Notes under the pieces: generated by a model
Seen by the model: the letters and a program-made list of their open reading frames with translations, nothing else
Database searches by the model: none
Told to the model about the DNA's origin: nothing
Part shown: one piece after another, positions 34,109-42,406 of the stretch
How the letters are laid out: each line of letters opens with the position of its first letter
Position numbering within the stretch: the first letter of the stretch is position 1
Translations under genes and position numbers: made by a program
NCBI RefSeq assembly: GCF_900114345.1
Contig: NZ_FOZJ01000003.1
Location: 868,001 to 932,000 of the forward strand
DNA from: Microbacterium sp. cf046
Lineage (GTDB): Bacteria > Actinomycetota > Actinomycetes > Actinomycetales > Microbacteriaceae
Reading direction: 5' to 3'
DNA length: 64,000 bases

Positions 34109-35677
34109 CTATTCGAGGATTTCGGGTTGGCTCAGACGTAATGCCTCCCGGTCCAGACGGGTCTGCATAGTGCGGAGGGTGGTGTCGTTGATGGTGCCTT
34201 CGTCGCGCAGCCGGATCATCACGTCCCGCTTGCGTTCCAGAACCGCCAGGCGAAGGGTCGTGTATTCCTCCTCTCGGGCGGCGGCGGCAGCCTGGTCGCC
34301 GGGCTGACGGGAGCGGTCGATTATGTCGAGGTGCTCGGCGTATTCGCCCAGGATGCGGTCACGAACGAGGTTGGCGACGTGAAGCTGGGCGGCGAGTTCG
34401 GGGATGTCACGGGCGGCCTCTGCGGTGGCGGTGCGTTGGGCGGTGGCGAGCTCGTCCTCGAGGGAGCTATCGGGTGCGAAGCCTGCCCACCGGACGACGG
34501 GGGGCAGCAAAAGGCCTTGGACGACGAGGGTGAGGATGACCACGCCGGTGGCGACAAAGATGATCTCGGCCCGCCCGGACAGGGTCGCGGGGACGGCCAG
34601 CGCCACCGCGAGGGAGATCGCGCCGCGGAACCCGGCGATCGCTGAGACGACGCGGGCGCGGTGCGACATGCGGCGGGTGCGTTGCGATGGGCGCCGGTCG
34701 AGCAGCCGGATGAGCGAGACGGTGATCATCTGGAACACGAACCGGATCACGACGATCGCTATCCATGCCAGAACGGTCAGAGCGAGGAGTGCGGGGATCT
34801 CCGGGGTGGGAACTGCGCGAACAGCGGATTGTGCTTCGATGCCGATCAGCACGAACAGTGCCCCGTTGAGGATGCTGGTGGTCAGTGACCAGAACGCGAA
34901 AGTCTGTTGCCGGGATTGTGGTGTGCTTGCGCGTGGTCCGGTCTGGCTGAGCATGAGTCCGGCGATGACGACGGCGATCACCCCGGACGCGTGGATGAGC
35001 TCAGCGGCGAGGAACGCGACGAACGGGACCACGACAAGTGCGGTGTTATTTACGACCGGGTCTGTCAGGCGTCGCAGCAGCAGGGTGCCGACCCATCCGG
35101 TGAGCAGACCCATCGCGCCGCCGCCGAGGTAGGCGAGGGCGACCAGTCCGGTGATCTGCCACCCGGTGTAGGCGAGGTGGCTGACCGCCGCCCCTACCGC
35201 GATCGAATACACGACCAGGGCGGTGCCGTCGTTGATGAGACTTTCCGCCCGAAGGATCGTCATATTGCGGTGCGGAAGGGACCGCGCCATCGCACCGACC
35301 GCGGTCGCGTCGGTGGGTGCGAGGGCAGCGCCGAGGATGAGCGCGGCGCTCCACCCCAACCCGAGCGCGACACCGATGCCCGCGACCCCGAACGCGCTGG
35401 CAACGACGAGCAGTGTCGAGAGAATCAGGATGCCGCGCAGGTCACGGCGAATCTCCCGCAGGGACGTGGTGAGCGACTCCCAGAACAGCAGCGCGGGAAG
35501 GAACAGCACCAAGACCGCCTCAGAAGGCAGATGGATCTCGCGGACCATCGGCACGAACCCGGCCAGCAGGCCCAACGCGAGCTGCAGCAACGGGGCGGGC
35601 ACCCTGACCCGCGGACCCAGCCAGGACCCGAGCAGCACTAGGACACCAACCAGAACGATGATCTCCAGCGGGTTCAT
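34109..35677 (-). CDS. Na+/H+ antiporter, CPA1 family
   Basis: A 522-residue protein with about 12 TM helices (residues 5-405). Diagnostic segments are LILGAALAPTDATAVGAM and RAESLINDGTALVVYSIAV, the ND ion-binding motif of CPA1 (NhaP/NHE) exchangers. FRGAISLAVALAVP is typical of TM11. The cytoplasmic tail (~410-522) is helical and charged. It exchanges Na+ or K+ for protons and contributes to pH or osmotic homeostasis. Same strand as the MFS and alcohol dehydrogenase genes. Confidence 0.9.
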   Translation of the reverse strand: MNPLEIIVLVGVLVLLGSWLGPRVRVPAPLLQLALGLLAGFVPMVREIHLPSEAVLVLFLPALLFWESLTTSLREIRRDLRGILILSTLLVVASAFGVAGIGVALGLGWSAALILGAALAPTDATAVGAMARSLPHRNMTILRAESLINDGTALVVYSIAVGAAVSHLAYTGWQITGLVALAYLGGGAMGLLTGWVGTLLLRRLTDPVVNNTALVVVPFVAFLAAELIHASGVIAVVIAGLMLSQTGPRASTPQSRQQTFAFWSLTTSILNGALFVLIGIEAQSAVRAVPTPEIPALLALTVLAWIAIVVIRFVFQMITVSLIRLLDRRPSQRTRRMSHRARVVSAIAGFRGAISLAVALAVPATLSGRAEIIFVATGVVILTLVVQGLLLPPVVRWAGFAPDSSLEDELATAQRTATAEAARDIPELAAQLHVANLVRDRILGEYAEHLDIIDRSRQPGDQAAAAAREEEYTTLRLAVLERKRDVMIRLRDEGTINDTTLRTMQTRLDREALRLSQPEILE

Positions 35678-35750
35678 CCGTCCGCTCCTTTCCGGAGGCG
35701 TCGAAGCCCGGTCGCGGGGGAACGACCGGGCTCCGACAGCAACAGTGCGC

Positions 35751-36800
35751 CTACGGAGTGACCATCACCTTGAGGGCTGTACGGTCATCCATCGCCTGGT
35801 AACCTGCGGGCACCTCGGTGAGGGAGATCGTGCGGTCAAACACCCGTCCCGGGTTGATCTGACCGGACAGCACCTGAGGGATCGCCGCTTCGATGTACGC
35901 GCGGATGGGGGCCGGGCCACCCGCCAGGCGGGCGTTCTTCCCGAACAGCGAACCGAACCCGACCGGGGCGTCCTCATACTGCGGGACGCCCACGCGGGAG
36001 ATGATCCCGCCGGGGCGGACGAGCCCGTACGCCTGCTCGTACGCAGGCATGTGCCCCACGGCTTCGAGCACGATGTGCGAGCCCTCCCCGCCGGTGAGAT
36101 CCATGACCTTCGCGATACCCTCGTCGCCACGCTCGGCAACGACGTCGGTCGCGCCGAACTCCACACCCAGGTCGGTGCGGGCGGTATGGCGCCCCATCAG
36201 GATGATCCGCTCCGCGCCGAGCTGTTTCGCGGCGAGCACGGCGGACAGACCGACCGCGCCGTCACCGATCACGGTGACCGTCTTGCCGGGCTGCACCTGC
36301 CCCATATGGGCGGCGTGATACCCCGTCAGGTACACGTCCGACAGGGTCAGCAGCGACGCGAGCACGCCGTCATCGGCCGTGACCGGATCCAGATCGGGAA
36401 CCTTCACAAGGCTGCCGTCAGCGAGCGGAATCCGGGCAAGATCAGCCTGCAGCCCACCGGTCTCGGCGGAGCCGTACCAGCCACCATGAATGCAGGAGGT
36501 CTGGAACCCTTCTCGGCAGAACACGCAGGTGTTGTCCTGGAACGCGAAAGGCACGATGACGAAATCGCCGGGCTTGACCGTCGTTACGTCGGCGCCGACC
36601 TCTTCGACAACGGCGATGAGCTCGTGGCCCATCGGGCTGCCCTCGCTGGACGCATCCATCGAGTGGTACGGGTGCAGGTCGGAACCGCAGATGCAGGACC
36701 GCACGGTGCGGACGATCGCGTCGGTCGGGTTCTTGATGGTCGGATCGGGCACAGTCTCGACGCGCACGTCGCCGGCGCCGTACATGAAAGTCGCAAGCAT
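35751..36800 (-). CDS. Zinc-dependent alcohol dehydrogenase (MDR family)
   Basis: A 349-residue MDR enzyme. Catalytic-zinc ligands are in CICGSDLHPYHS and GHELIAVVEEVG. The structural-zinc loop NTCVFCREGFQTSC shows only three of the usual four Cys. The Rossmann motif is VIGDGAVGLSAVLAA. ATG 36800 is preferred because AGGAG lies 9 bp upstream; GTG 36809 abuts the site. It is a close paralog of the enzyme at 42407. It is the first gene of the minus-strand operon, divergent from the XRE regulator. Confidence 0.9.
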   Translation of the reverse strand: MLATFMYGAGDVRVETVPDPTIKNPTDAIVRTVRSCICGSDLHPYHSMDASSEGSPMGHELIAVVEEVGADVTTVKPGDFVIVPFAFQDNTCVFCREGFQTSCIHGGWYGSAETGGLQADLARIPLADGSLVKVPDLDPVTADDGVLASLLTLSDVYLTGYHAAHMGQVQPGKTVTVIGDGAVGLSAVLAAKQLGAERIILMGRHTARTDLGVEFGATDVVAERGDEGIAKVMDLTGGEGSHIVLEAVGHMPAYEQAYGLVRPGGIISRVGVPQYEDAPVGFGSLFGKNARLAGGPAPIRAYIEAAIPQVLSGQINPGRVFDRTISLTEVPAGYQAMDDRTALKVMVTP

Positions 36801-36868
36801 GCGAAACACTCCTCAGTGGTCGGGATGCCTCAAGAGAACAGCATCCTTCGCGCGTGCGGGAGTGACCG

Positions 36869-36887
36869 CTGTCACCGGTACTGACAG
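36869..36887. promoter_or_regulatory. Inverted repeat in the ADH-XRE divergent intergenic region
   Basis: CTGTCA at 36869-36874 and TGACAG at 36882-36887 form a perfect 6-bp inverted repeat with a 7-bp spacer. It lies in the 127-bp gap between the divergent alcohol dehydrogenase and XRE-regulator genes. It is a plausible operator for the regulator. No clear promoter elements were assigned. Confidence 0.45.
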
Positions 36888-36927
36888 ACCCTCCCGCGGC
36901 CCGCAACAGGCGCGTACCGTCGAGCAC

Positions 36928-37827
36928 ATGGATCACCGAGGCGAAGTGCGCGAGTTCCTCTCCACGCGCAGAGACCGCATCACCCCCGACCAGGCAGGAC
37001 TGCCCGCCTACGGCGGGAACCGGCGCGTTCCGGGGCTGCGCCGTGAAGAGGTCGCTCTTCTCTCCGGGGTCAGCGTCGACTACTACACCCGCCTGGAGCG
37101 TGGCGACCTGTCCGGCGCGTCCGACAGCGTCCTGGGCTCCCTCGCTCGCGCACTACAGCTCGACGATGCCGAAACGGCCCACCTGTTCGACCTCGCCCAC
37201 ACCGCGAACGCGTCACCTACGGCAAGTAGAACGCGCAAACGCGTGGACGGTCTGCGGCCGAGCATCCTCCGGCTCTTGGACGCGATCACCGACGCCCCGG
37301 CGATGATCCGCAACAACTACTTCGACTACGTCGCCGCCAACCGGCTCGGCCGCGCGCTCTACTCACCCGTCTTCGCCGAACCCGCCCCCAACAGCGCCCG
37401 ATTCGCGTTCCTCAACCCAGTAGCGCCGGACTTCTACGTCGACTGGGACAAGAACACCCAAGAGCTCGTCGCCACCATGCGCGGAGAAGCCGGACGAAAC
37501 CCCTACGACAAGCGCCTCACCGACCTCGTCGGCGAACTTTCCACCCGATCAGAGCGATTCCGCACCCTCTGGGCGGCGCACAACGTCCGCTACCACCGCA
37601 GCGGCATAAAACGGCTCCACCACCCCGTCGTCGGGGACCTCGAGCTCACCTATGAGGCCTTCGAGCTCCCCGCCGACCCCGGGCTCACTCTGTCCACCTA
37701 CACCGCCGAACCCGGCGGCCCATCTGCCGATGCACTTCGGGTCCTCGCAAGCTGGGCGGCCACCGCTGCACCACCTGCACCGACATCGCAAGAAAACACG
37801 AACTCAGCAGCCGAGAGGACCGAATGA
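36928..37827 (+). CDS. XRE-family regulator with MmyB-like ligand-binding domain
   Basis: A 299-residue protein with an N-terminal HTH: LRREEVALLSGVSVDYYTRL is the recognition region, after RITPDQAGLPAYGGNRRVPG. The C-terminal MmyB-like PAS domain (~105-275) has NNYFDYVAANRLGRALYSPV and DDAE/RLHHPVVGDLELTYEAF landmarks. These regulators typically control adjacent, divergent SDR or dehydrogenase genes in response to a small, possibly lipid-like ligand. Here the targets are probably the divergent ADH operon and the coupled cupin gene. Confidence 0.9.
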   Translation: MDHRGEVREFLSTRRDRITPDQAGLPAYGGNRRVPGLRREEVALLSGVSVDYYTRLERGDLSGASDSVLGSLARALQLDDAETAHLFDLAHTANASPTASRTRKRVDGLRPSILRLLDAITDAPAMIRNNYFDYVAANRLGRALYSPVFAEPAPNSARFAFLNPVAPDFYVDWDKNTQELVATMRGEAGRNPYDKRLTDLVGELSTRSERFRTLWAAHNVRYHRSGIKRLHHPVVGDLELTYEAFELPADPGLTLSTYTAEPGGPSADALRVLASWAATAAPPAPTSQENTNSAAERTE

Positions 37828-38231
37828 ACATCGAAAGGAATCCCGCGACCGCGAAGAACCCGCCTGGACAGTTCGCCGGCGACGTGTGGGTCGACGTGAT
37901 CGCCGCGCCGCACCAGCCCGACCAGCGGATGACCGTCGCAACGGTGCGGTTCGCGCCAGGCGCGCGAACAGCCTGGCACTCCCACGCCCGCGGCCAATAC
38001 ATCCGTGTCACGCAAGGCATCGCACGATTCGGACACCGTGACGGCACAGTCATCGAGGTGCACCCCGGTCAAACGCTCTACACTCCACCGGGCGAAGACC
38101 ACTGGCACGCCGCCGCAGCGGGCTGCTTCATGGAACACATCGCGATGCTTGAGGCCGGCGACGATCCCGCCGCCACCACGACCTGGAAAGAACACATCAC
38201 CGACGACGAGTACGCCGGCGCGACCGTTTAA
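37824..38231 (+). CDS. Cupin-domain protein
   Basis: A 135-residue single-domain cupin. Motif 1 is HSHARGQYIRVTQG (two His and a Gln) and motif 2 ends in PGEDHWHAAAA. This is the metal-binding set of small 'carboxymuconolactone-decarboxylase-associated' or mandelonitrile-lyase-like cupins. Function unknown beyond likely metal binding. Its ATG overlaps the regulator stop in ATGA. It is paralogous to the cupin at 44276. Confidence 0.85.
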   Translation: MNIERNPATAKNPPGQFAGDVWVDVIAAPHQPDQRMTVATVRFAPGARTAWHSHARGQYIRVTQGIARFGHRDGTVIEVHPGQTLYTPPGEDHWHAAAAGCFMEHIAMLEAGDDPAATTTWKEHITDDEYAGATV

Positions 38232-38248
38232 GAAGGCGGAGAAGACTG

Positions 38249-38614
38249 ATGAGCGGGTGGACACCGGAAGAACTTCGCCAACTGGATAGGGCCGGTGAGG
38301 TGCGAGTCGCGGGACGCCGAGCCGACGGCACTTCACGCACACTCGTCATCGTCTGGCAAGTCGTCGTAGACGGAACCCTCTACCTACGATCCGTGAAGGG
38401 CCCAGAAGGCCAGTGGTACAAAGGCGTCGCACGATACTTCGAGGGATTCCTCGCCTGGGGTGACCAGACCCGATCGGTCACCTACACCCTCGACTCCACA
38501 CACGATGCCGCGATTGACGCCGCCTACACGGCAAAGTACGGCAACGGGTCCGCCACCCGCGCGATAACGAACTCCCTCTCGAAGCAGACCACCTTGCGAA
38601 CCGATCCACGTTGA
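38249..38614 (+). CDS. DUF2255-family protein
   Basis: A 121-residue protein with WTPEELRQLDRAGEVRVAG, a VIVWQVVVDGTLYLRSVKG strand pair and QWYKGVARYFEGFLAWG. This is the DUF2255 / FMN-reductase-like split-barrel pattern. It has no signal peptide. It lies 17 bp after the cupin gene in the same unit. A weak hairpin (AACGGC at 38617-38622, GCCGTT at 38635-38640) follows its stop and could end the transcript. Confidence 0.78.
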   Translation: MSGWTPEELRQLDRAGEVRVAGRRADGTSRTLVIVWQVVVDGTLYLRSVKGPEGQWYKGVARYFEGFLAWGDQTRSVTYTLDSTHDAAIDAAYTAKYGNGSATRAITNSLSKQTTLRTDPR

Positions 38615-38670
38615 CTAACGGCTGACGGATGTGTGCCGTTGCCACAGGCGTTGTAGGCCAAGGGTTCCCC

Positions 38671-39870
38671 TCAACCAGGTTTGGTTACACGTAGAGCCGC
38701 AATAGCCACGATTGATAGAAAGGTGCACAGCGCGGCGAAGATTGTGGCGAGCGTCGACAGGCCAAGCGTGTCCACCGTCGCGGTGCTGAAGAGTCCGGTA
38801 GTCGCAGCCCCGCCGTAAGAGATCAGGTAGACCGTGGCGAGCAGGCCGGCGCGCTCGAGGGGCTCGGCGCCATCCATAAGAATGTCGATGGCGCTTGTAC
38901 TTGCTGCCCCCATCCCGATGCTGGCGATGAGGCTCGCCAAGAGGAAGATCCGGATGTCGCCGACAGTCATAGCTGCCACGACCACGCAGAACGCGAGGGC
39001 GAACGCGATCAGTCCTACACGGAGCGACCATCGACTGCCCACCCACCCAGCGACGATGCCGCCCACCGGGTTGAGGATCACGACGGAAGAAAATACGAGC
39101 GCGACGGTCAGTCCGTTGTTGGTGTCGAGGTAGTCGGCGGTCATCGATGGGGCGAACGCCTGGTAGAAGCCGGCGATGGCCCACGTCGCGATGAAAGCGG
39201 CTGCGGCGCCGATTAGGATGCGCCGGGAGCCTCGCGGCGTCTGAATGCGGGGCCGCAGCGATCGGAGTGCGCCCGGGGTTCTTTGCATCGTCTCGGGGCA
39301 CAACGCGAGCAGAAGTGCGAGAACGATCAGTACGCCCGCGATGAGGTGGAATGCCAGCGTTCGCGGCGCAGGACCCGACTCGACGAGGAAGCCCGACAGG
39401 ATCGCCCCCATGCTGATGCCAAAGGGAGGTGCGCTGGCGGTGACGAGCGCGCCGATCGCGCGGGGCTTCGCTGGCGCGGTGTCCACGACGTACGCGCCGA
39501 GCGTGCTCGAGGCGATACCGCAGGCGAAGCCTTGGAGCACCCTGCCGAGCAGAAGGATCGGCAGGCTGTGCACCTGACTCAGAACGATGACTCCCGCGAT
39601 GGCCAGCACGATCGATACGACCGCGACCGGGCGACGACCGAGGTGGTTGGACAACCGGCCGAACGCGAGCAGGGCGACGGCCGTGGCGCAGAGGTAGCCG
39701 ACTGTCGTCACCGCCAGGGCGGAGTTGGTGATTCCGTCGTCCAATCGGTAAAGGTTGTAGAGCGGGATCGGCATTCCTGAAGACACGAAAATCGCGGTCA
39801 ACGCGGCGGTGGCGACCGCGAAGGCTCCCGTTCGAGCCAGCCGTCGTGGCGCGCGCGACCCGTCCGCCAC
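38671..39870 (-). CDS. MFS transporter (12-TM, sugar-efflux/YfcJ-like)
   Basis: A 399-residue permease with 12 predicted TM helices. Motif A is GRLSNHLGRRPVAV between TM2 and TM3, and LLGRVLQGFACGIASSTLGA is the TM4-TM5 region. GTG 39870 is chosen because GGGAGT lies 5 bp upstream; longer in-frame starts add about 65 low-complexity residues. The substrate is not predictable. It lies downstream of the carboxymuconolactone-decarboxylase-like gene on the same strand and may share the promoter at 40.3 kb. Confidence 0.85.
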   Translation of the reverse strand: MADGSRAPRRLARTGAFAVATAALTAIFVSSGMPIPLYNLYRLDDGITNSALAVTTVGYLCATAVALLAFGRLSNHLGRRPVAVVSIVLAIAGVIVLSQVHSLPILLLGRVLQGFACGIASSTLGAYVVDTAPAKPRAIGALVTASAPPFGISMGAILSGFLVESGPAPRTLAFHLIAGVLIVLALLLALCPETMQRTPGALRSLRPRIQTPRGSRRILIGAAAAFIATWAIAGFYQAFAPSMTADYLDTNNGLTVALVFSSVVILNPVGGIVAGWVGSRWSLRVGLIAFALAFCVVVAAMTVGDIRIFLLASLIASIGMGAASTSAIDILMDGAEPLERAGLLATVYLISYGGAATTGLFSTATVDTLGLSTLATIFAALCTFLSIVAIAALRVTKPG

Positions 39871-39913
39871 GATCACTCCCGACCGCTCGGCGAGCGAGGC
39901 TGGTCGGTCGAGA

Positions 39914-40234
39914 TCACTCCGACTGCTCGATCTCCTTGAGCACGCCGATGGCGCCCATGGCGCACGGCCAGCCAGCGTAGAACGCGAGATGTGTGATCGT
40001 CTCGGCGAGTTCATCGCGGGTGACGCCGTTCGCGATCGCGCGTCGCATGTGTGAAGGAAGCTGACCAACACGGTTCATAGCGATGAGGGACGCGACGGTG
40101 ACCAGGCTGCGGTCGCGTCTTGAGAGCTCCGGGCGCTCCCAGACATCGCCGAAAAGGACGTCGTCGGTCAGTTCGACGAGCTTCGGTGCGGTGTCGCCGA
40201 TCATCTTCTGAGCCGGCGTGAGCGCGTCAGTCAT
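39914..40234 (-). CDS. Carboxymuconolactone decarboxylase family protein
   Basis: A 106-residue all-helical protein with VWERPELSRRDRSLVTVASLIAM (first half) and DELAETITHLAFYAGWPCAM, the CMD fold signature. A single Cys (GWPCA) is present, so it is not an AhpD-type CxxC peroxidase. It is closer to gamma-carboxymuconolactone decarboxylase-like members acting on ring-fission lactones, though the substrate is unproven. It starts about 95 bp from the paired palindromes at 40331-40368. Confidence 0.85.
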   Translation of the reverse strand: MTDALTPAQKMIGDTAPKLVELTDDVLFGDVWERPELSRRDRSLVTVASLIAMNRVGQLPSHMRRAIANGVTRDELAETITHLAFYAGWPCAMGAIGVLKEIEQSE

Positions 40235-40330
40235 GGGATCCTCCTGAGTTCGGGCCAGCGTTAGTCGTCGTGGTGCCGGGCTTCACGAGGTGATGCTTTC
40301 GCATCCCGACCCCGTGCCATAGTATATAGC

Positions 40331-40368
40331 CATCCTTATATACGAATGCTAAAGCGCATATACGGATG
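40331..40368. promoter_or_regulatory. Paired 18-bp palindromic operator (site a)
   Basis: Two copies related to CATTCGTATATACGAATG lie at 40331-40348 (16 of 18 matches) and 40351-40368 (mainly the right half, CATATACGGATG). Their starts are 20 bp apart. They lie between the divergent decarboxylase-like (40234) and hydrolase (40398) genes, 30 bp before the latter. Five further pairs with the same spacing occur downstream, indicating a shared regulator. Confidence 0.75.
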
Positions 40369-40397
40369 AGATGAGAACCCGACTCAAAGGAGAGAAC

Positions 40398-41114
40398 GTG
40401 TCCGATTTTCTTATCGTCAACGGCGCCTGGCACAGCGGATGGCCGTCCGAGCCCGTAGCCCGACACCTGCGTGAGGCGGGTCACCGGGCATTCAGCCCAA
40501 CCCTGCCGGGCCTCGCGCACGACGACGACCCTACGAAGTACACGCTGCCCGACGTCTTCGACTATCTCGTGGATTTCACGGAGCGCAACGACCTGCGCGA
40601 CGTCACACTGATCGGGCACAGCTGGGCGGGATCGGTGGTCTCCGCCGTCGCGCCGCGCATCGCGCGCCGGATGAGCAAACTCATCTATTGGGCTTCGTGG
40701 GTGCCGGCCGGTCTGCCCATGTCGGAGGACACTTCGGAGGGGTATCGGGAATTCTTCAAAGTCGCATCTGCGGCCTCGGGTAATAGCACGATCTCCGTGC
40801 CCCTTGAAGTGTGGCAGGCGGCGTTCATCAACGATGCGCCGGCCGCTGTGCAAGAGGTCACTCACAGATACCTCGTCGCCCATCCGATGCAGTACTTCTC
40901 GCACAACGTTTCCCCTCTCGACACGGCAGCGCTAGGAGTGCCGACCGCGTTCGTCCTCGGCTCCGAGGACGTCTGCCTCCCCGCCGACGGCGAGCACAGT
41001 TACGGCGTGATGATGGCGCGAGCAGGGGTCGCCGAAGCGACGCCCGCACCCGGAAGCCACGAGGCCATGTTCACCGATCCGGTTGGACTGGCCGAAGCCT
41101 TTCTTCATGTCTGA
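40398..41114 (+). CDS. Alpha/beta-fold hydrolase (esterase-like)
   Basis: A 238-residue protein with FLIVNGAWHSGWPSEPVARH (oxyanion region, NGAWH), nucleophile elbow GHSWAG, GSEDVCLPADG (acid) and PGSHEAMF (catalytic His). The fold resembles plant-type MES/HNL and EstC esterases. GTG 40398 is set by AAGGAG 5 bp upstream. It overlaps the lactonase-like gene by 8 bp, so the two are cotranscribed, probably from the operator-controlled promoter just upstream. Confidence 0.88.
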   Translation: MSDFLIVNGAWHSGWPSEPVARHLREAGHRAFSPTLPGLAHDDDPTKYTLPDVFDYLVDFTERNDLRDVTLIGHSWAGSVVSAVAPRIARRMSKLIYWASWVPAGLPMSEDTSEGYREFFKVASAASGNSTISVPLEVWQAAFINDAPAAVQEVTHRYLVAHPMQYFSHNVSPLDTAALGVPTAFVLGSEDVCLPADGEHSYGVMMARAGVAEATPAPGSHEAMFTDPVGLAEAFLHV

Positions 41115-41901
41115 GGGGCCGTTCGAGGCCTATGCGCTGCGGTACGCCTCGTCATCGACGCGTACCGCAGTGGATATCTACTTCCGATTCGCCGCCTACC
41201 GCGTTCCCGATCGTCCGCGGCCGACGAGTTACTACTTCTGGCTGCTGCGGCGGGCAGGCGAGGTCATCCTCGTCGATTGCGGGTGGAGCAGCGAGACGGC
41301 ACAGGAGCGTGGGCGACCCATCGACGTTCATCCGCTCGACTTGCTGGCTCGCATGAACGTGCGACCCGAAGACGTGGGGCTCATCATCCTCTCGCACCTG
41401 CACTACGACCACGTCGGGAACACGCACCTGTTTCCGAACGCGCGGTTTATCCTAGCTCGCGAAGAGCTCGACTTCTGGGGCGGGCCGTACGGTGAGCGCC
41501 CGGTGGTCGCCGACCCGACGATGCGGACAGAGATCGAAGCAGTGCAGCGCCTGCACCGCGATGGACGACTGACGCTCGTCGACGGCTCGGCGGAAGTCGT
41601 GCCAGGCGTCACGGTCGCCCGCGTCGGAGGCCACACTCCCGGTCAGCTCATCACGACGGTGCAGACGGATTGCGGGCAGGTCGTGCTGGCCAGCGACGCT
41701 CTGCATTTCTCGGAACAGCTGGAACTCGGGTGGCCCTTCGCCGCCTTCGTCGATCTGCAAGAGGTCTTCCGCAGCTTCGAGCTGCTCGGGAGCATTGACG
41801 CCCAGCCCGCAAGCCGGGTCGTGCCGGGGCACGATCCGGACGTCGCTGCTAAGTACGCCGAGATCGAGCCCGAGTGCTTCGACCTCTGCCGATCGCTCTG
41901 A
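41107..41901 (+). CDS. Metallo-beta-lactamase-fold lactonase (AHL-lactonase-like)
   Basis: A 264-residue protein with the dinuclear-zinc motif SHLHYDHVGN (HxHxDH), further His in GGHTPGQ, Asp in ASDALHF and His in VPGHDP. The layout EAYALRYAS...VDCGW is that of N-acyl-homoserine-lactone-lactonase-type enzymes. It hydrolyses a lactone ring or ester. ATG 41107 overlaps the hydrolase stop. It is a paralog of the enzyme at 46360. Context suggests catabolism of a lactone intermediate, not signalling (inference). Confidence 0.88.
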   Translation: MSEGPFEAYALRYASSSTRTAVDIYFRFAAYRVPDRPRPTSYYFWLLRRAGEVILVDCGWSSETAQERGRPIDVHPLDLLARMNVRPEDVGLIILSHLHYDHVGNTHLFPNARFILAREELDFWGGPYGERPVVADPTMRTEIEAVQRLHRDGRLTLVDGSAEVVPGVTVARVGGHTPGQLITTVQTDCGQVVLASDALHFSEQLELGWPFAAFVDLQEVFRSFELLGSIDAQPASRVVPGHDPDVAAKYAEIEPECFDLCRSL

Positions 41902-42234
41902 TTAGTGATTCGCGGTGAAGACCGCGCGGTGCACGAGATCCCAAGGATCCGACCGTGGCGGTTCGACCAAGTCTCCGAGGATCGCATTCACGACGTCGCC
42001 GTTCTGACTGTGGGCCTGGCTGGCCAGGGCGCGGTCGCGATCGGCATCCGTCTGCCACTCCGTAGTCACGGTGAGCGTGAGTCGGTCGGCCGAGATCGAC
42101 CACAGCATCGAGATGATCCCCGGATGCTGCGACGCCCGGGGCACGATCTGCCCCTCGATGGCGTCGGCGAGCAGGGCTTCGGTGGGGTGGTCGAGCGGCC
42201 GCTTCGGGCGCCTTGTCGTGATGAGAAAGGGCAT
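41902..42234 (-). CDS. Small hypothetical protein, possible dimeric alpha/beta-barrel
   Basis: A 110-residue protein: MPFLITTRRPKRPLDHPTEA, then RASQHPGIISMLWSISADR, LTLTVTTEWQTDADRDRALAS and a C-terminal DPWDLVHRAVF. The beta-alpha-beta pattern with EW-DAD-RALAS resembles antibiotic-biosynthesis-monooxygenase-type dimeric barrels, but the match is weak. Its stop abuts that of the convergent lactonase gene. Palindrome half sites lie upstream at 42254-42291. Confidence 0.55.
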   Translation of the reverse strand: MPFLITTRRPKRPLDHPTEALLADAIEGQIVPRASQHPGIISMLWSISADRLTLTVTTEWQTDADRDRALASQAHSQNGDVVNAILGDLVEPPRSDPWDLVHRAVFTANH

Positions 42235-42273
42235 GTCGTTATGATGGCCCCCGCATTCATGATCGGCAACAGG

Positions 42274-42387
42274 TGTTCGTAAATGCGACAGAAGCTCGCG
42301 CAACACGCCGGTCAGCCTTGACGGACAACGCACGGGCGATTATTGTTGTTCGTAAATATGATTGAGTGTTCGTATTTGAGAACGAAC
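42274..42387. promoter_or_regulatory. Palindromic operators between divergent genes (site b)
   Basis: A strong pair begins at 42347 (TGTTCGTAAATATGATTG) and 42367 (TGTTCGTATTTGAGAACG), again 20 bp apart; ACGAAC at 42382-42387 also pairs with GTTCGT at 42368. A third copy at 42274-42291 (TGTTCGTAAATGCGACAG) lies 40 bp before the minus-strand small gene, with a half site 20 bp further at 42254. The main pair sits 20 bp before the alcohol dehydrogenase start. Confidence 0.75.
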
Positions 42388-42406
42388 GCGCAATGAGGAG
42401 TCAGCG

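Noticed and set aside
38617..38640. Strong rho-independent terminator after the DUF2255 gene
   Set aside because: The AACGGC/GCCGTT stem has only 6 bp, a 12-nt loop and no T-tract; it is mentioned only as weak.
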